This document shows, one piece after another, positions 10,573-18,913 of a stretch of 64,000 nt of DNA. A program made the translations under genes and the position numbers. Each line of letters starts with the position of its first letter. Positions within the stretch are counted from its first letter, which is position 1. The stretch is from Rubeoparvulum massiliense (GTDB lineage Bacteria > Bacillota > Bacilli > Rubeoparvulales > Rubeoparvulaceae): the NCBI RefSeq assembly GCF_001049895.1, contig NZ_CVPE01000005.1:124001-188000 (forward strand). Direction: 5' to 3'. Below the pieces are notes generated by a model. The model was given only the letters and a program-made list of their open reading frames with translations. It was not told the origin of the DNA and did no database searches.

Positions 10573-11958
10573 TTAACCCTCATAACGTTTTCGCTTTGAT
10601 GAAGGAAGAATTCCTAACTCATCACGATACTTGGCGACGGTCCGTCGCGAGATTTGGAAGCCTTTTTGCTTTAAGAGCTCAGCTAATTTCTGGTCAGATC
10701 GCGGTTTCCCAGGGTTTTCGTCTGCGATTAGTGCCTTCATCTCTGCCTTCACCTGACTAGATGATACTCCTTCTCCCTCTGCATTACGCACGCCAGATAG
10801 GAAGAACGCCTTTAATTCCATAATGCCATGAGGAGTCTGGGCATATTTCTGCTGTGTCGTCCTGCTGACTGTAGACTCGTGCATCTCAATCTCTTCCGCA
10901 ATCTCCCGTAACGTAAGAGGCTTTAAAGCTGCTTTACCCAACTTTAAAAAATCACTTTGATGCTCAGCAATGGCGGTAGCCACTCGTAAGATCGTCTGAC
11001 GCCGCTGTTGAATACTACGGAGAAGCCAGATGGCTTTATCCAAGTTACCCTTGAGGTACTGGGTCACTTCTTGATCTTCTTCCTTCTTTAATAAGTTCCG
11101 ATACGTAGGTGAGATGCTCAATCTTGGAAGTTGATCATCGTAGGGTACGACCTCCACTTCACCTATTTCATTGAGCTTCATAATCACATCAGGTACGATG
11201 AAGCGTACTTCATCCTGGGAAAAGGTTGCTCCAGGTCGAGGCTCCAGCCGCTTTACCAAGTCAGCAATCTGTTGTATTTCCTGAACGCTCACATCCAATA
11301 TTGTTGCCAATTGGACAAAGCGATGATCCGCCAGATCTTGTAAATGATCTTGAATTACTTGAATGGTTAAGGGATCCGCCAATCCGAGCCGCTCTAACTG
11401 AAGGACCAATGATTCTTGGAGGGTACGGGCACCTACTCCAGCAGGCTCCATCCTTTGGATGATGCGGAGTGCTTGTTCTAATTCCTTGAAGGTATATTTA
11501 GTTTGACCCTCAGTGAGCTCTACTAAAGAACAATTAAGATAGCCATTGGAATCTAGGTTATAGATAATATATCGACATGCGCTAGCTAAACGAGCACTTA
11601 GACGATAATCAACCAACTGCTCACACAGAATATCTGCAAGACTGCCTTGTTTCGCAGAGGCGAGTTGAATGGGATTGAAGAGGTCATCACTGTTATGCTC
11701 TCCACTTCCCTGCCACGTTCGTTCCTCCTGCCAGTCCAGTTGTCGATTCATCATTTCTAACTCTTTTAGTTGTTGAATACTTTCTGTTTTTTCCCCAGTT
11801 CCCTCCAGCTCTAATAAGGGATTTTCTCGAACCTGCTCCTCGATATAGCTTCGTAAATCAAGGGCAGAATATTGAAGTAACATGATGGCCTGGCGCAATT
11901 GGGGGGTCATCGTTAGCTGCATCTTCTGTTCTTGGTAGAGGCCAAAGCCCATCTCCAT
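10573..11958 (-). CDS. rpoN: RNA polymerase sigma-54 factor (RpoN/SigL)
   Basis: Sigma-54 (461 aa) directs RNA polymerase to -24/-12 promoters and needs an AAA+ activator. Region I is Gln- and Leu-rich (QKMQLTMTPQLRQAIMLLQ), as needed for activator contact. The core-binding domain follows, then a helix-turn-helix (LREIAEEIEMHESTVSRTT), and the RpoN box RRTVAKYR is about 15 residues from the C-terminus. The start is the ATG at 11958 after GCAGGTGATGATTG; an upstream TTG is less likely. The neighbourhood of pgk is usual in Bacilli, but no sigma-54 activator gene and no -24/-12 promoter was found in this window, so its regulon lies elsewhere. Confidence 0.96.
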   Translation of the reverse strand: MEMGFGLYQEQKMQLTMTPQLRQAIMLLQYSALDLRSYIEEQVRENPLLELEGTGEKTESIQQLKELEMMNRQLDWQEERTWQGSGEHNSDDLFNPIQLASAKQGSLADILCEQLVDYRLSARLASACRYIIYNLDSNGYLNCSLVELTEGQTKYTFKELEQALRIIQRMEPAGVGARTLQESLVLQLERLGLADPLTIQVIQDHLQDLADHRFVQLATILDVSVQEIQQIADLVKRLEPRPGATFSQDEVRFIVPDVIMKLNEIGEVEVVPYDDQLPRLSISPTYRNLLKKEEDQEVTQYLKGNLDKAIWLLRSIQQRRQTILRVATAIAEHQSDFLKLGKAALKPLTLREIAEEIEMHESTVSRTTQQKYAQTPHGIMELKAFFLSGVRNAEGEGVSSSQVKAEMKALIADENPGKPRSDQKLAELLKQKGFQISRRTVAKYRDELGILPSSKRKRYEG

Positions 11959-12106
11959 CAATCATCACCTGCATTTCCCATACTTCTCTACTCCATTATA
12001 CTCAAAAGCATTCCATGAAGGGAACAAAGAAAGAGGCGAACCCAAAAACAACCTCTTGCTTTTCCCTATACTTTCTCCTATAATAATCTTTGTCACATCG
12101 AAAGAT

Positions 12107-12185
12107 GCACCCGTAGCTCAGCTGGATAGAGCGGCGGCCTCCGGAGCCGCGTCTTGCGGGGGTTCGAATCCCTTCGGGTGCACCA
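12107..12185 (+). tRNA. tRNA-Arg (anticodon CCG)
   Basis: Cloverleaf read by eye. The acceptor GCACCCG pairs with CGGGTGC, the D-arm is GCTC...GAGC, and the anticodon stem GCGGC/GCCGC encloses the loop CTCCGGA with anticodon CCG. The T-arm has TTCGAAT, and ACCA is encoded at the 3' end. A tRNA-Arg beside sigL/clpP is also found in B. subtilis. It is one of the few plus-strand genes and marks the left border of the flagellar and hydrogenase block. The variable loop seems slightly long in my fold, which does not affect identity. Confidence 0.95.
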
Positions 12186-12231
12186 TACTACATATTGTAC
12201 ATACTGGGGTCATACTCCATTCATTCCATTC

Positions 12232-12261
12232 AAAAAAAGTCACCATTTGGTGACTTTTTTT
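12232..12261. terminator. Bidirectional terminator between tRNA-Arg and flagellin
   Basis: Runs of A and T frame the hairpin AAGTCACC-ATT-TGGTGACTT, so it works for both directions: for tRNA-Arg on the plus strand and for the flagellin operon on the minus strand. Confidence 0.85.
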
Positions 12262-12298
12262 GTGTTTAATATGTTTAATGGGGGCTGTCCCCTAGCTT

Positions 12299-13108
12299 TT
12301 ATTGCAAGAGCTGTAAAACACCCTGCGGCATCTGATTCGCTTGGGCTAGCATGGCAGTTGCTGATTGGTTCAAGATGGATTGCTTGGTGAAGTAGGTCAT
12401 TTCCAATGCCATATCTGCATCGCGTACACGGGACTCTGCTGCGGTGAGATTGAGCGTGGTACTGCTTAAGCTCTGAACCGTATGCTCAAGACGATTCTGG
12501 TAAGCCCCCAATGAAGAGCGAATGGAAGCGATGGTTTCAATAGCCTGCTCTACTTTACCGATGGCTTCATTGGCCCCTTTCGATGTGGTGAGATCAATGG
12601 TATCGATCTGAAGTGCTGTGGGACGGGTATCTGGAATCTTCACCTTTAATATCTGCCCCTCATTAGCGCCAATTTGAAATTGAGTAGAAAACTGACCATC
12701 CAAGAGCGTCTTCGTGTTAAACTCCGTATTATCTCCGATCCGCTCCATCTCAGCTCGTAGCTGATTCACTTCCTTCTGAATCTCCTGACGATCTTCTGGT
12801 GCATTGGTCTCATTGGCTGCTTGCACTGAGAGCTCACGGATCCGCTGTAGCATGGCATGTACCTCTTGCAAGGCTCCCTCTGCCGTCTGAATGAGCGAGA
12901 TGCCATCTAAAGCATTTCGTTCAGCCTGCCCCAGACCGCGAATTTGGCTGCGCATTTTCTCTGAGATGGAAAGACCTGCTGCATCATCGGACGAACGATT
13001 AATGCGTAGTCCAGACGAGAGCTTCTCTAAATGACTCTCTGTCAAGGTCTGGTTCCGCAACATTTGACGGTAGGCTTCCAATGCATAGATATTATTATTA
13101 ATCTTCAT
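12299..13108 (-). CDS. hag: Flagellin, short form
   Basis: Flagellin (269 aa) is exported through the flagellar type III apparatus and polymerises into the filament. The N-terminal D0/D1 signature reads HLEKLSSGLRINRSSDDAAG, and the C-terminal helix ends in SATAMLAQANQMPQGVLQLL. The variable D2/D3 domains are nearly absent, as in the B. subtilis Hag type. The start is the ATG at 13108 preceded by GGGGGAGGAGATCGAG. This start lies inside the end of fliS (11 bases overlap), so flagellin translation is coupled to its chaperone. I see no separate sigma-D promoter in front of it, which is unusual for a filament gene. A bidirectional terminator follows. Confidence 0.93.
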   Translation of the reverse strand: MKINNNIYALEAYRQMLRNQTLTESHLEKLSSGLRINRSSDDAAGLSISEKMRSQIRGLGQAERNALDGISLIQTAEGALQEVHAMLQRIRELSVQAANETNAPEDRQEIQKEVNQLRAEMERIGDNTEFNTKTLLDGQFSTQFQIGANEGQILKVKIPDTRPTALQIDTIDLTTSKGANEAIGKVEQAIETIASIRSSLGAYQNRLEHTVQSLSSTTLNLTAAESRVRDADMALEMTYFTKQSILNQSATAMLAQANQMPQGVLQLLQ

Positions 13109-13640
13109 CTCGATCTCCTCCCCCAGGTTCACGCTTCTTCGTATTTAGATTCTCTTTTTGCTTTACATGCTCTACCTCAGTGATTCGCAGTAATTGTTCC
13201 TGCAAATTTTCTTGTTCAATATATGGGTTTATAGCTTGTTGCCTGCCTCGATCATTTCTCTCATGGCTCGTCTGTTTTTGCTTCACAACCAGCTCCCAAG
13301 CCTCATCCAATTGCGTAATAATCGTCTCTACTAATTCAAGGGGCTCTCGCCTTTTCTGAAGATCCGCCTGTAAAATCTGCTCTGCACTATAGCTGTAAAG
13401 CTGATGAAGTCGGTCCGCGAGAGGACCTGCATCATAATTAAGTCCCCCATCTAGCCGAGCCACGATCTCATAAGCCTTCTGACAAAGATGATTAGCTTCA
13501 CCATACTGCTTTGCAAGAATCGCTTGTTGAGCATCAGCGATTGTCAGTAACAAGCCCTTATATAGTAAACGGGTTAATTCCTCAGGTCGATTGACCCAAT
13601 CTCCTAATTCCTGAAGGTTCTCCGTCATGGATTGATTCAC
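13098..13640 (-). CDS. fliS: Flagellar chaperone FliS with C-terminal extension
   Basis: FliS binds the C-terminus of flagellin and keeps it unfolded until export. The helical core is recognisable over about residues 15-125 (PEELTRLLYKGLLLTI, YEIVARLDGGLNY). At 180 aa it is some 50 residues longer than usual; the extra tail is charged and Gln-rich and ends GGGDRDED. The tail's coding region contains the ribosome site and start of hag. The start could be the GTG at 13640 (AGAAGG 4 bases before) or the ATG at 13628. Another fliS probably lies outside the right edge of the window next to the FliT-like gene, in which case this would be a second copy. Confidence 0.85.
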   Translation of the reverse strand: MNQSMTENLQELGDWVNRPEELTRLLYKGLLLTIADAQQAILAKQYGEANHLCQKAYEIVARLDGGLNYDAGPLADRLHQLYSYSAEQILQADLQKRREPLELVETIITQLDEAWELVVKQKQTSHERNDRGRQQAINPYIEQENLQEQLLRITEVEHVKQKENLNTKKREPGGGDRDED

Positions 13641-13660
13641 CCATCCTTCTTATGGTTCTT

Positions 13661-14005
13661 TCAACGACTAGGCTCAGTAAAAGTGTTCATCTCTGATAAA
13701 AGCTGTTTTACTTCTTCCTCCCGCTGTGCTCGCTGTAAAAGTAATAAAACTTCAGCAATGACTTGATAGAGTTGAGGAGGCACTTCAGATCCTAAATCAA
13801 TATGGAGCAATGCTTCCACCAATAATGGATCCTGAGTCATGGGGAGCTCTGCTTTCGCTGCCTCTTCAATCAATCGTTCTGCCACCAAGCCCCGACCATG
13901 GGCAACAACTCGTGGTGCCCGATCCCGCTCTGGATCATACTTGATGACTGCTGCCTTCTTTTGTGAACGTGGAAGAGATGCATGTTGATCAGCTGCTTGA
14001 CTCAT
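13661..14005 (-). CDS. FlhB C-terminal-domain-like protein (YlqH family)
   Basis: A 114-aa protein resembling the cytoplasmic domain of FlhB, the export-substrate switch of the flagellar type III machine: AAVIKYDPERDRAPRVVAHG, LVAERLIEEAA and VPPQLYQVIAEVL follow the FlhB_C pattern. The membrane part and the self-cleaving NPTH loop are missing, as in B. subtilis YlqH, so it cannot act as FlhB by itself. Its ATG overlaps the stop of the upstream ylqG-like gene (ATGA), which indicates coupling. It may modulate export specificity together with the FliK-like neighbour; that is inference. Confidence 0.8.
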   Translation of the reverse strand: MSQAADQHASLPRSQKKAAVIKYDPERDRAPRVVAHGRGLVAERLIEEAAKAELPMTQDPLLVEALLHIDLGSEVPPQLYQVIAEVLLLLQRAQREEEVKQLLSEMNTFTEPSR

Positions 14006-16425
14006 ATTTTAATATCCACCTCACTATTACCAATGTAGCCCGGAGTCGATGACTCTTTCGACTGCAGCTTCGTACGAAGCTCAACGGATTGTTGTTCTGA
14101 CCATCTCGTCCCTTCCCCTTCATGAGACTGAGGACCTTCTTGTAAAGGGAATTTTTCAAAGGCGATGGAACCCACCTGATAACCGATCTCTGCTAAATGC
14201 TCTTGAAAGGTAGTAAATTCTTCCTCAATCCGTGTTGGTGCATCGGGATGATCTGTTTGTACCGTTAGGGTAAGTTGACGGTTTACCACTTGCAGTTGGA
14301 TTCCTGTCGGGCCAAATTTGGGCTGATCCAAGAGAAAATAGATGGAACAATTCTCCCAATCTACGCTACCCTTGCCCCGATGAGAGCGCAGATGTAATTT
14401 TAAAGTGTCCCAACGCTCCTGTTCCCAGATAGGAAGCTGGAGCTGATAGGTTTGTTGAAATGCAGAAGGATCTGCCTTATTTAAAAGTTGCTGTCCTAAT
14501 AAATGGAGTGATAGCTTATCTAGCATCCGCTGTGATCCTTGCTCACTCTGCTGAAGCAGCGTAAGGAGTGTCCCCTTCAATGTGTCAGGTAACGGTTCAC
14601 GAGCACTCCCCTGTTGAAGATGACGGGCTAATTCCACCTCTTGTTGCAATCCTAGATTGCGGACGATCTGATGGATATCCCGTGCTCCTAGAAGCTGCGT
14701 CTGCTGTTCTTGCAGCTGAACAAGGGCTTGGCGAAGCTGCTCATTACTACCGAGCAGCTGCTTGGTCTGTGCCTGCTGCTCCTGGATAAAACGCTCCGCC
14801 TGAAGCTGAGGTGGCTGCCAGTTTATCCGACTTACCTGCTGGGCAATTCGTTGTAGTTGCGCGAGCCCCTGCTCTGTCTTACCACCAATCACCTCATGAC
14901 GAAGTGATGAGAGCTGACTAGATATTTTCATCAACTGCTTCTCTAGTTCCATCGTGGAAAAGGTAGCAAATTCATGACTAAGCAACTGGCGATCCAATTG
15001 ACGAATCGTTGCATCGATCATGGAGAGTAAGCCTTCCTTACTCTGATTACCTGATTGAAGCAACATGGTCATCTGCTTCACCTGATGCTGCAGTTGTAAC
15101 TGAAACTGGCGAAAAGCAAAGTGAAGGGATTGCATCCGTTCCTTCAATCCCGTGATTAGCAATTCAGGTTCAGCTTGTTGGGAGGGTGCCATCCCAGTCG
15201 GTAACGTGGTTAACTCGGTTCGCAGTCGCTGAAATGCTTCTTGGAGGATGGCTGGTGCTTGCTCTTCCTTCCCCATCAGTTGGAAGAGAATGGCTCGATT
15301 TAAGGCCTCTTGAAGAGTTTGAAGCCCTTGCTTTCCCTCTCCTTCACGTCCTAGCAGGGATTGGAGTTGCTTCAGATCCCCCTTCCAGTCCTGAAGATCG
15401 GGTACACCCCTTCCTTCTTGCCAGCTAGCCAAACGCTCCTCCCACTGCCCAAGCGTCGGTAATAGTTGGAGAACTTGTTCTTCAGATACAACCTGATTAG
15501 CAGATTGTGTTACACTCTGTAGTTCTCCTTCTACCTTGCCTAGTAACCGCAGGAGTAGGGGATCCACCTGCCCCCGTTCTATGTGATTCACCTGTGAGGT
15601 CTGAATCAATGTATCTAACTCTTGAAGTGCAAGGGTTAGTGATTCACTTGCATGAACATAGGCCTGATTCATCATCAGGGTATGGAGAAGGGACCAGGTC
15701 TCCTGATCCAATAATTGATGAGCACCATACTGCTTCAGCTGTTGAATTAATTGGAGCAGCTGTTGGGGAGTAAGACTCTCCTGTGGAAAGCTGGCGATGG
15801 CTTCTCCGATTTTCTGTAGCATTTCCGGTGTAAGGGCTTCTCGAGGTAGCTCCATCTGCAAGCGCTCTTCAACCTCATGAAGGAGTGAACCTAGTTCTTC
15901 GCCATGTAGCACTTGATCCACCGCTTCGTAAGCTTGACGCGTGATGGGAAGCTGTTTTTGTGCCATCACCTGCAGGGTCTCCATTTTGCTGGTCAGCTCA
16001 CCATCCTCATGGAGAATTTGCTGGATGAGTTGGACCTCCTCTGAACGAGGAAAGCCTCCCTGCTCTCCATAAATGGCAACCACTTGTCGTAGTTCATTCG
16101 ATGGCTGGGTAATCCCCAGTTTCGCAAGATATGTATCCACAGGTGATGTAGCACTACTTTTTCCATGAGGGATCATACGTGCAAGAATGACGCCCTGATC
16201 ATTGGCGCCTTCAATCTGGATTGTAATGCGACCTTGCCGAGGCAATTCTCCCTGTACCTGAACACGATAGCTTTGCCCCTGAATCTCTAGCTCAGCCTCA
16301 TTCTGCGAATAGAGCTGACGAATCACCCCTTGCACCTGTGCTCCTGGACGGAACCAGGTAGCCGTGGAAAGCGATGTAGCTCCTTGGACTGCTGCTGGCA
16401 ACATCGCTGACTGATTGATTCTCAC
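14002..16425 (-). CDS. YlqG/FliK-like protein, Gln-rich
   Basis: An 807-aa protein with an N-terminal small beta-domain (PGAQVQGVIRQLYSQNEAELEI), a long Gln- and Leu-rich helical middle that probably forms coiled coils (about residues 150-640), and a C-terminal domain (VDWENCSIYFLLDQPKFG, LQVVNRQLTLTVQT) reminiscent of the FliK hook-length-control C-terminus. YlqG of B. subtilis, also paired with YlqH, is the best parallel but is shorter. The GTG start at 16425 follows GGGGGGAGTACAG. It heads the ylqG-ylqH-fliS-hag cassette, 45 bp behind a sigma-D-like promoter. A function in flagellar export or hook length is inferred from context and the C-terminal resemblance. Confidence 0.7.
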   Translation of the reverse strand: MRINQSAMLPAAVQGATSLSTATWFRPGAQVQGVIRQLYSQNEAELEIQGQSYRVQVQGELPRQGRITIQIEGANDQGVILARMIPHGKSSATSPVDTYLAKLGITQPSNELRQVVAIYGEQGGFPRSEEVQLIQQILHEDGELTSKMETLQVMAQKQLPITRQAYEAVDQVLHGEELGSLLHEVEERLQMELPREALTPEMLQKIGEAIASFPQESLTPQQLLQLIQQLKQYGAHQLLDQETWSLLHTLMMNQAYVHASESLTLALQELDTLIQTSQVNHIERGQVDPLLLRLLGKVEGELQSVTQSANQVVSEEQVLQLLPTLGQWEERLASWQEGRGVPDLQDWKGDLKQLQSLLGREGEGKQGLQTLQEALNRAILFQLMGKEEQAPAILQEAFQRLRTELTTLPTGMAPSQQAEPELLITGLKERMQSLHFAFRQFQLQLQHQVKQMTMLLQSGNQSKEGLLSMIDATIRQLDRQLLSHEFATFSTMELEKQLMKISSQLSSLRHEVIGGKTEQGLAQLQRIAQQVSRINWQPPQLQAERFIQEQQAQTKQLLGSNEQLRQALVQLQEQQTQLLGARDIHQIVRNLGLQQEVELARHLQQGSAREPLPDTLKGTLLTLLQQSEQGSQRMLDKLSLHLLGQQLLNKADPSAFQQTYQLQLPIWEQERWDTLKLHLRSHRGKGSVDWENCSIYFLLDQPKFGPTGIQLQVVNRQLTLTVQTDHPDAPTRIEEEFTTFQEHLAEIGYQVGSIAFEKFPLQEGPQSHEGEGTRWSEQQSVELRTKLQSKESSTPGYIGNSEVDIKI

Positions 16426-16470
16426 CTGTACTCCCCCCAGTGCTCCCCTTCATTGTTCTACTCTTGATTA

Positions 16471-16496
16471 TTATCGGTTCAAACGAGTCACTTCTA
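16471..16496 (-). promoter_or_regulatory. Candidate sigma-D (flagellar) promoter
   Basis: On the minus strand TAGA (16496-16493) and ACCGATAA (16478-16471) are 14 bases apart. This is close to the flagellar sigma consensus TAAA-N15-GCCGATAW, with 7 of 8 matches in the -10 element against GCCGATAA. It sits about 45 bp before the ylqG-like gene. Predicted by eye only. Confidence 0.5.
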
Positions 16497-16509
16497 CAGT
16501 AAACAATCA

Positions 16510-16542
16510 AGAGCCCTGTTGGAATAATGACCAACAAGGCTC
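16510..16542 (-). terminator. Terminator-like hairpin at end of hydrogenase operon
   Basis: Arms AGAGCC-TGTTGG and CCAACA-GGCTCT (13 bp with one mismatch) around an 8-nt loop, 26 bases after the hypE stop. The following minus-strand sequence TGATTGTTTAC is only moderately T-rich, so termination may be partial. Confidence 0.6.
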
Positions 16543-16568
16543 TATTATCTAGCTTATCTAGACAATGA

Positions 16569-17561
16569 TTAGCAGATCCGTGGTAAGTGCATACCCAATA
16601 ACCGTTCAAGCCGTCGAGTACTTCCTAGCGGTGTACGGAGTAAAAGACGACCATTCTCCACACCAGTCTCATTCACTTCCCCAATCAGCGTTGCATTTTT
16701 ACCTTCTGGATGCTGCTTTAAGACTTCCATAACCTGCTCAACTTGTTCTGCTTTCACAACGAGGAGAACCTTGCCTTCATTGGCTAAATAGAGTGGATCA
16801 TAGCCTAGAAGGTCACAGGCTCCCGCTACAGCAGGATGGACAGGGATCTTCCGCTCCTCAATGGTAATGGTGGCACCATGATCCTCAGCAATCTCTACGA
16901 GGGTTGTGGCGAGACCACCCCGCGTCGGATCGCGCATAATTCGAACAGCGCCTGGCGCTTCCTCGAGGACCTGACTTAACATACCGTTGAGCGTAGCGCA
17001 ATCGCTTACCACTTCACTGGTAAAACCAAGATCGCCACGAGCAGAGAGAATGGCCACACCATGATCTCCCAAGGTACCACTGATAATCACCTTATCCCCC
17101 GCTGTCATCTCCGCCAATGTCAGCGGGTTCCCTTGAGGATAGATCCCGATACCCGTCGTATTAATAAAGCAGCCATCGGCTTGCCCGCGAGCGACCACCT
17201 TGGTATCCCCAGCCACAATCCGTACCCCAGCATGGTGCGCTTCCTCAGCCATGCCTTGCACGATCTTCTTTAAATCAGCGATGGGGAAGCCTTCCTCAAG
17301 GATAAAAGCAGCGGTTAAATATTGAGGAATTGCCCCGGAAACAGCTAAGTCATTCACGGTTCCAGCTACTGCTAGCTTCCCAATATTACCACCGGGGAAA
17401 AAGAGTGGCTGAATCACAAAGCTATCGGTTGTAATGGCAATCTCTGCTGAAACAGGTACTTGGGCAGCGTCAAATGTTGCCTCCTTCGCATGACCAAAAG
17501 CCTGAACAAAAATCTCGTCGATGAGGCGATGGGCTTGTTCCCCACCATCGCCATGGGCCAT
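16569..17561 (-). CDS. hypE: Hydrogenase maturation protein HypE
   Basis: HypE (330 aa) dehydrates the carbamoyl group transferred by HypF onto its C-terminal cysteine, making the thiocyanate that supplies CN ligands for the NiFe site. The AIR-synthase-like fold shows GGNIGKLAVAGTVNDLAVSGA, VAGDTKVV and MRDPTRGGLATTL. The essential C-terminus is PRIC with the terminal Cys. The chosen start is the ATG at 17561 with GGAGGTCATTAGT before it; an ATG at 17576 directly abuts the hypD stop but has a poorer ribosome site. It is the last gene of the hydrogenase operon. Confidence 0.95.
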   Translation of the reverse strand: MAHGDGGEQAHRLIDEIFVQAFGHAKEATFDAAQVPVSAEIAITTDSFVIQPLFFPGGNIGKLAVAGTVNDLAVSGAIPQYLTAAFILEEGFPIADLKKIVQGMAEEAHHAGVRIVAGDTKVVARGQADGCFINTTGIGIYPQGNPLTLAEMTAGDKVIISGTLGDHGVAILSARGDLGFTSEVVSDCATLNGMLSQVLEEAPGAVRIMRDPTRGGLATTLVEIAEDHGATITIEERKIPVHPAVAGACDLLGYDPLYLANEGKVLLVVKAEQVEQVMEVLKQHPEGKNATLIGEVNETGVENGRLLLRTPLGSTRRLERLLGMHLPRIC

Positions 17562-17576
17562 ACTAATGACCTCCAT

Positions 17577-18689
17577 TTACTCCACCTCCCGCATATATTT
17601 ATAATGGGTTTGGCAGGTTCCTTCTGATGAAACCATACATGGCCCTATGGGTCGTAATGGCGTACAAGCCTTCGCAAAGAGTGGACATTCTGGTGGCTCA
17701 ATGGTCCCCTTCAGAATCTCCCCACAGCGGCATGCTGTTTTCCGTGTTTTTGGCACCTCCATATGGGCAAACTTAGTCCTTGCATCATATTGCACATATT
17801 CAGGACGAATTCGTAAGCCACTACCTGGAACAACGCCCATTCCCCGCCATGCTTCATCGGCAGGCTCAAAGTATTTTTCGATCAGCGCATAGGCTGTGGT
17901 GTTCCCTTCATCCCGTACTACCATCCGATAGGCATTCTCTACTGCTGGCTCTCCATCGGCTAGCAGCTGAATTAAGCGATGGATTCCACCAAGCATCTCC
18001 ACTGCATCAAAGCCAGTGATCACGCCAGGAACATGATACTCCTCTGCTAGGAAACGATAACGGTTTAAGCCTAAAACGATGGAGGCATGGCCTGGTAGAA
18101 TAAAGCCATCCACCTGTACATCCTCTTGTGCCAATAACCACTTTAGAATTGGAATGACCAGCTTATAGGTAGCCCAGATACTGAAGTTCTTGACACCCTC
18201 TCGCTCAGCCACCTCCATGGCTACAGAAAAGGCCGGTACTGTGGTCTCAAAGCCGATGCCAAGGAGAACCACTTCACGATCTGGATTCTCTTTAGCAATG
18301 GTAATGGCATCCACAGGATTATAGATAACTCGAATATCATGGCCTGCTGTCTTGGCATCTAGAAGGGAGCCACGACTGCCTGGTACACGAATCATATCCC
18401 CAAATGTACAGAGGATCACATCCTCTTGCCCTAATTGAATCATGGCATCAATATCCCGTTGATCGGTAACACAAACGGGGCAACCAGGTCCAGCAATCAA
18501 ACGAACATCTTCACGCAACCCCTGGCGGATACCAGCCTCAGCCAAGGAATTGGTGTGGGAGCCACACACCTCCATAATCGCTGGCCTGCGACCATGCTTG
18601 GCTGTGAAGCGGCGTGCCTCTGCTTTTACCTTCTCCATTAGTTGCTGGCTCAGTTCATCATCAAGCAGCTCATGAATCATCGGTCTCAT
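17577..18689 (-). CDS. hypD: Hydrogenase maturation protein HypD
   Basis: HypD (370 aa) is the iron-sulfur scaffold, working with HypC, on which Fe(CN)2CO is assembled. Family motifs present: MEVCGSHTN, IAGPGCPVCVTDQ, GIGFETTVPAF, GHASIVLG, and the C-terminal cluster cysteines CRCGEILKG, ECPLF and CTPL. The start is the ATG at 18689, which overlaps the hypC stop as ATGA and has TGGAGGAATC upstream within hypC. A longer frame from 18707 is less likely. HypC and HypD form a complex, consistent with the coupling. Confidence 0.95.
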   Translation of the reverse strand: MRPMIHELLDDELSQQLMEKVKAEARRFTAKHGRRPAIMEVCGSHTNSLAEAGIRQGLREDVRLIAGPGCPVCVTDQRDIDAMIQLGQEDVILCTFGDMIRVPGSRGSLLDAKTAGHDIRVIYNPVDAITIAKENPDREVVLLGIGFETTVPAFSVAMEVAEREGVKNFSIWATYKLVIPILKWLLAQEDVQVDGFILPGHASIVLGLNRYRFLAEEYHVPGVITGFDAVEMLGGIHRLIQLLADGEPAVENAYRMVVRDEGNTTAYALIEKYFEPADEAWRGMGVVPGSGLRIRPEYVQYDARTKFAHMEVPKTRKTACRCGEILKGTIEPPECPLFAKACTPLRPIGPCMVSSEGTCQTHYKYMREVE

Positions 18690-18898
18690 TTGAGTAGATT
18701 CCTCCATTCAGTCAGGTTGGTCTCTGCCTCTTCTTTATCGAGAATGGACATGGCCTGTCCTGCATGAATCACCACGTAATCTCCCACTTCTACATCTGGA
18801 ACCATCATGATTCCCACGGTCATTTTATTCCCCAACACATCGACAGTGGCTACGAATTCCTTTTTCTCAATCACTTTACCAGGTGCAGCTATACACAT
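18686..18898 (-). CDS. hypC: Hydrogenase maturation chaperone HypC
   Basis: HypC (70 aa) carries the Fe(CN)2CO unit from HypD to the large-subunit precursor. The diagnostic N-terminus MCIAAPGKV has the essential Cys2 and the small beta-barrel pattern GDYVVIHAGQAMSILD follows. The length is normal. A GGGGGAGATCAACC ribosome site precedes the ATG. It lies 15 bp after hypF, and its stop overlaps the start of hypD. Confidence 0.96.
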   Translation of the reverse strand: MCIAAPGKVIEKKEFVATVDVLGNKMTVGIMMVPDVEVGDYVVIHAGQAMSILDKEEAETNLTEWRNLLK

Positions 18899-18913
18899 GG
18901 TTGATCTCCCCCT

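Noticed and set aside
13108-13640. Separate sigma-D promoter for hag within fliS
   Set aside because: The best -10-like element (CCCATAT near 13220) has no TAAA at 15 bases upstream.
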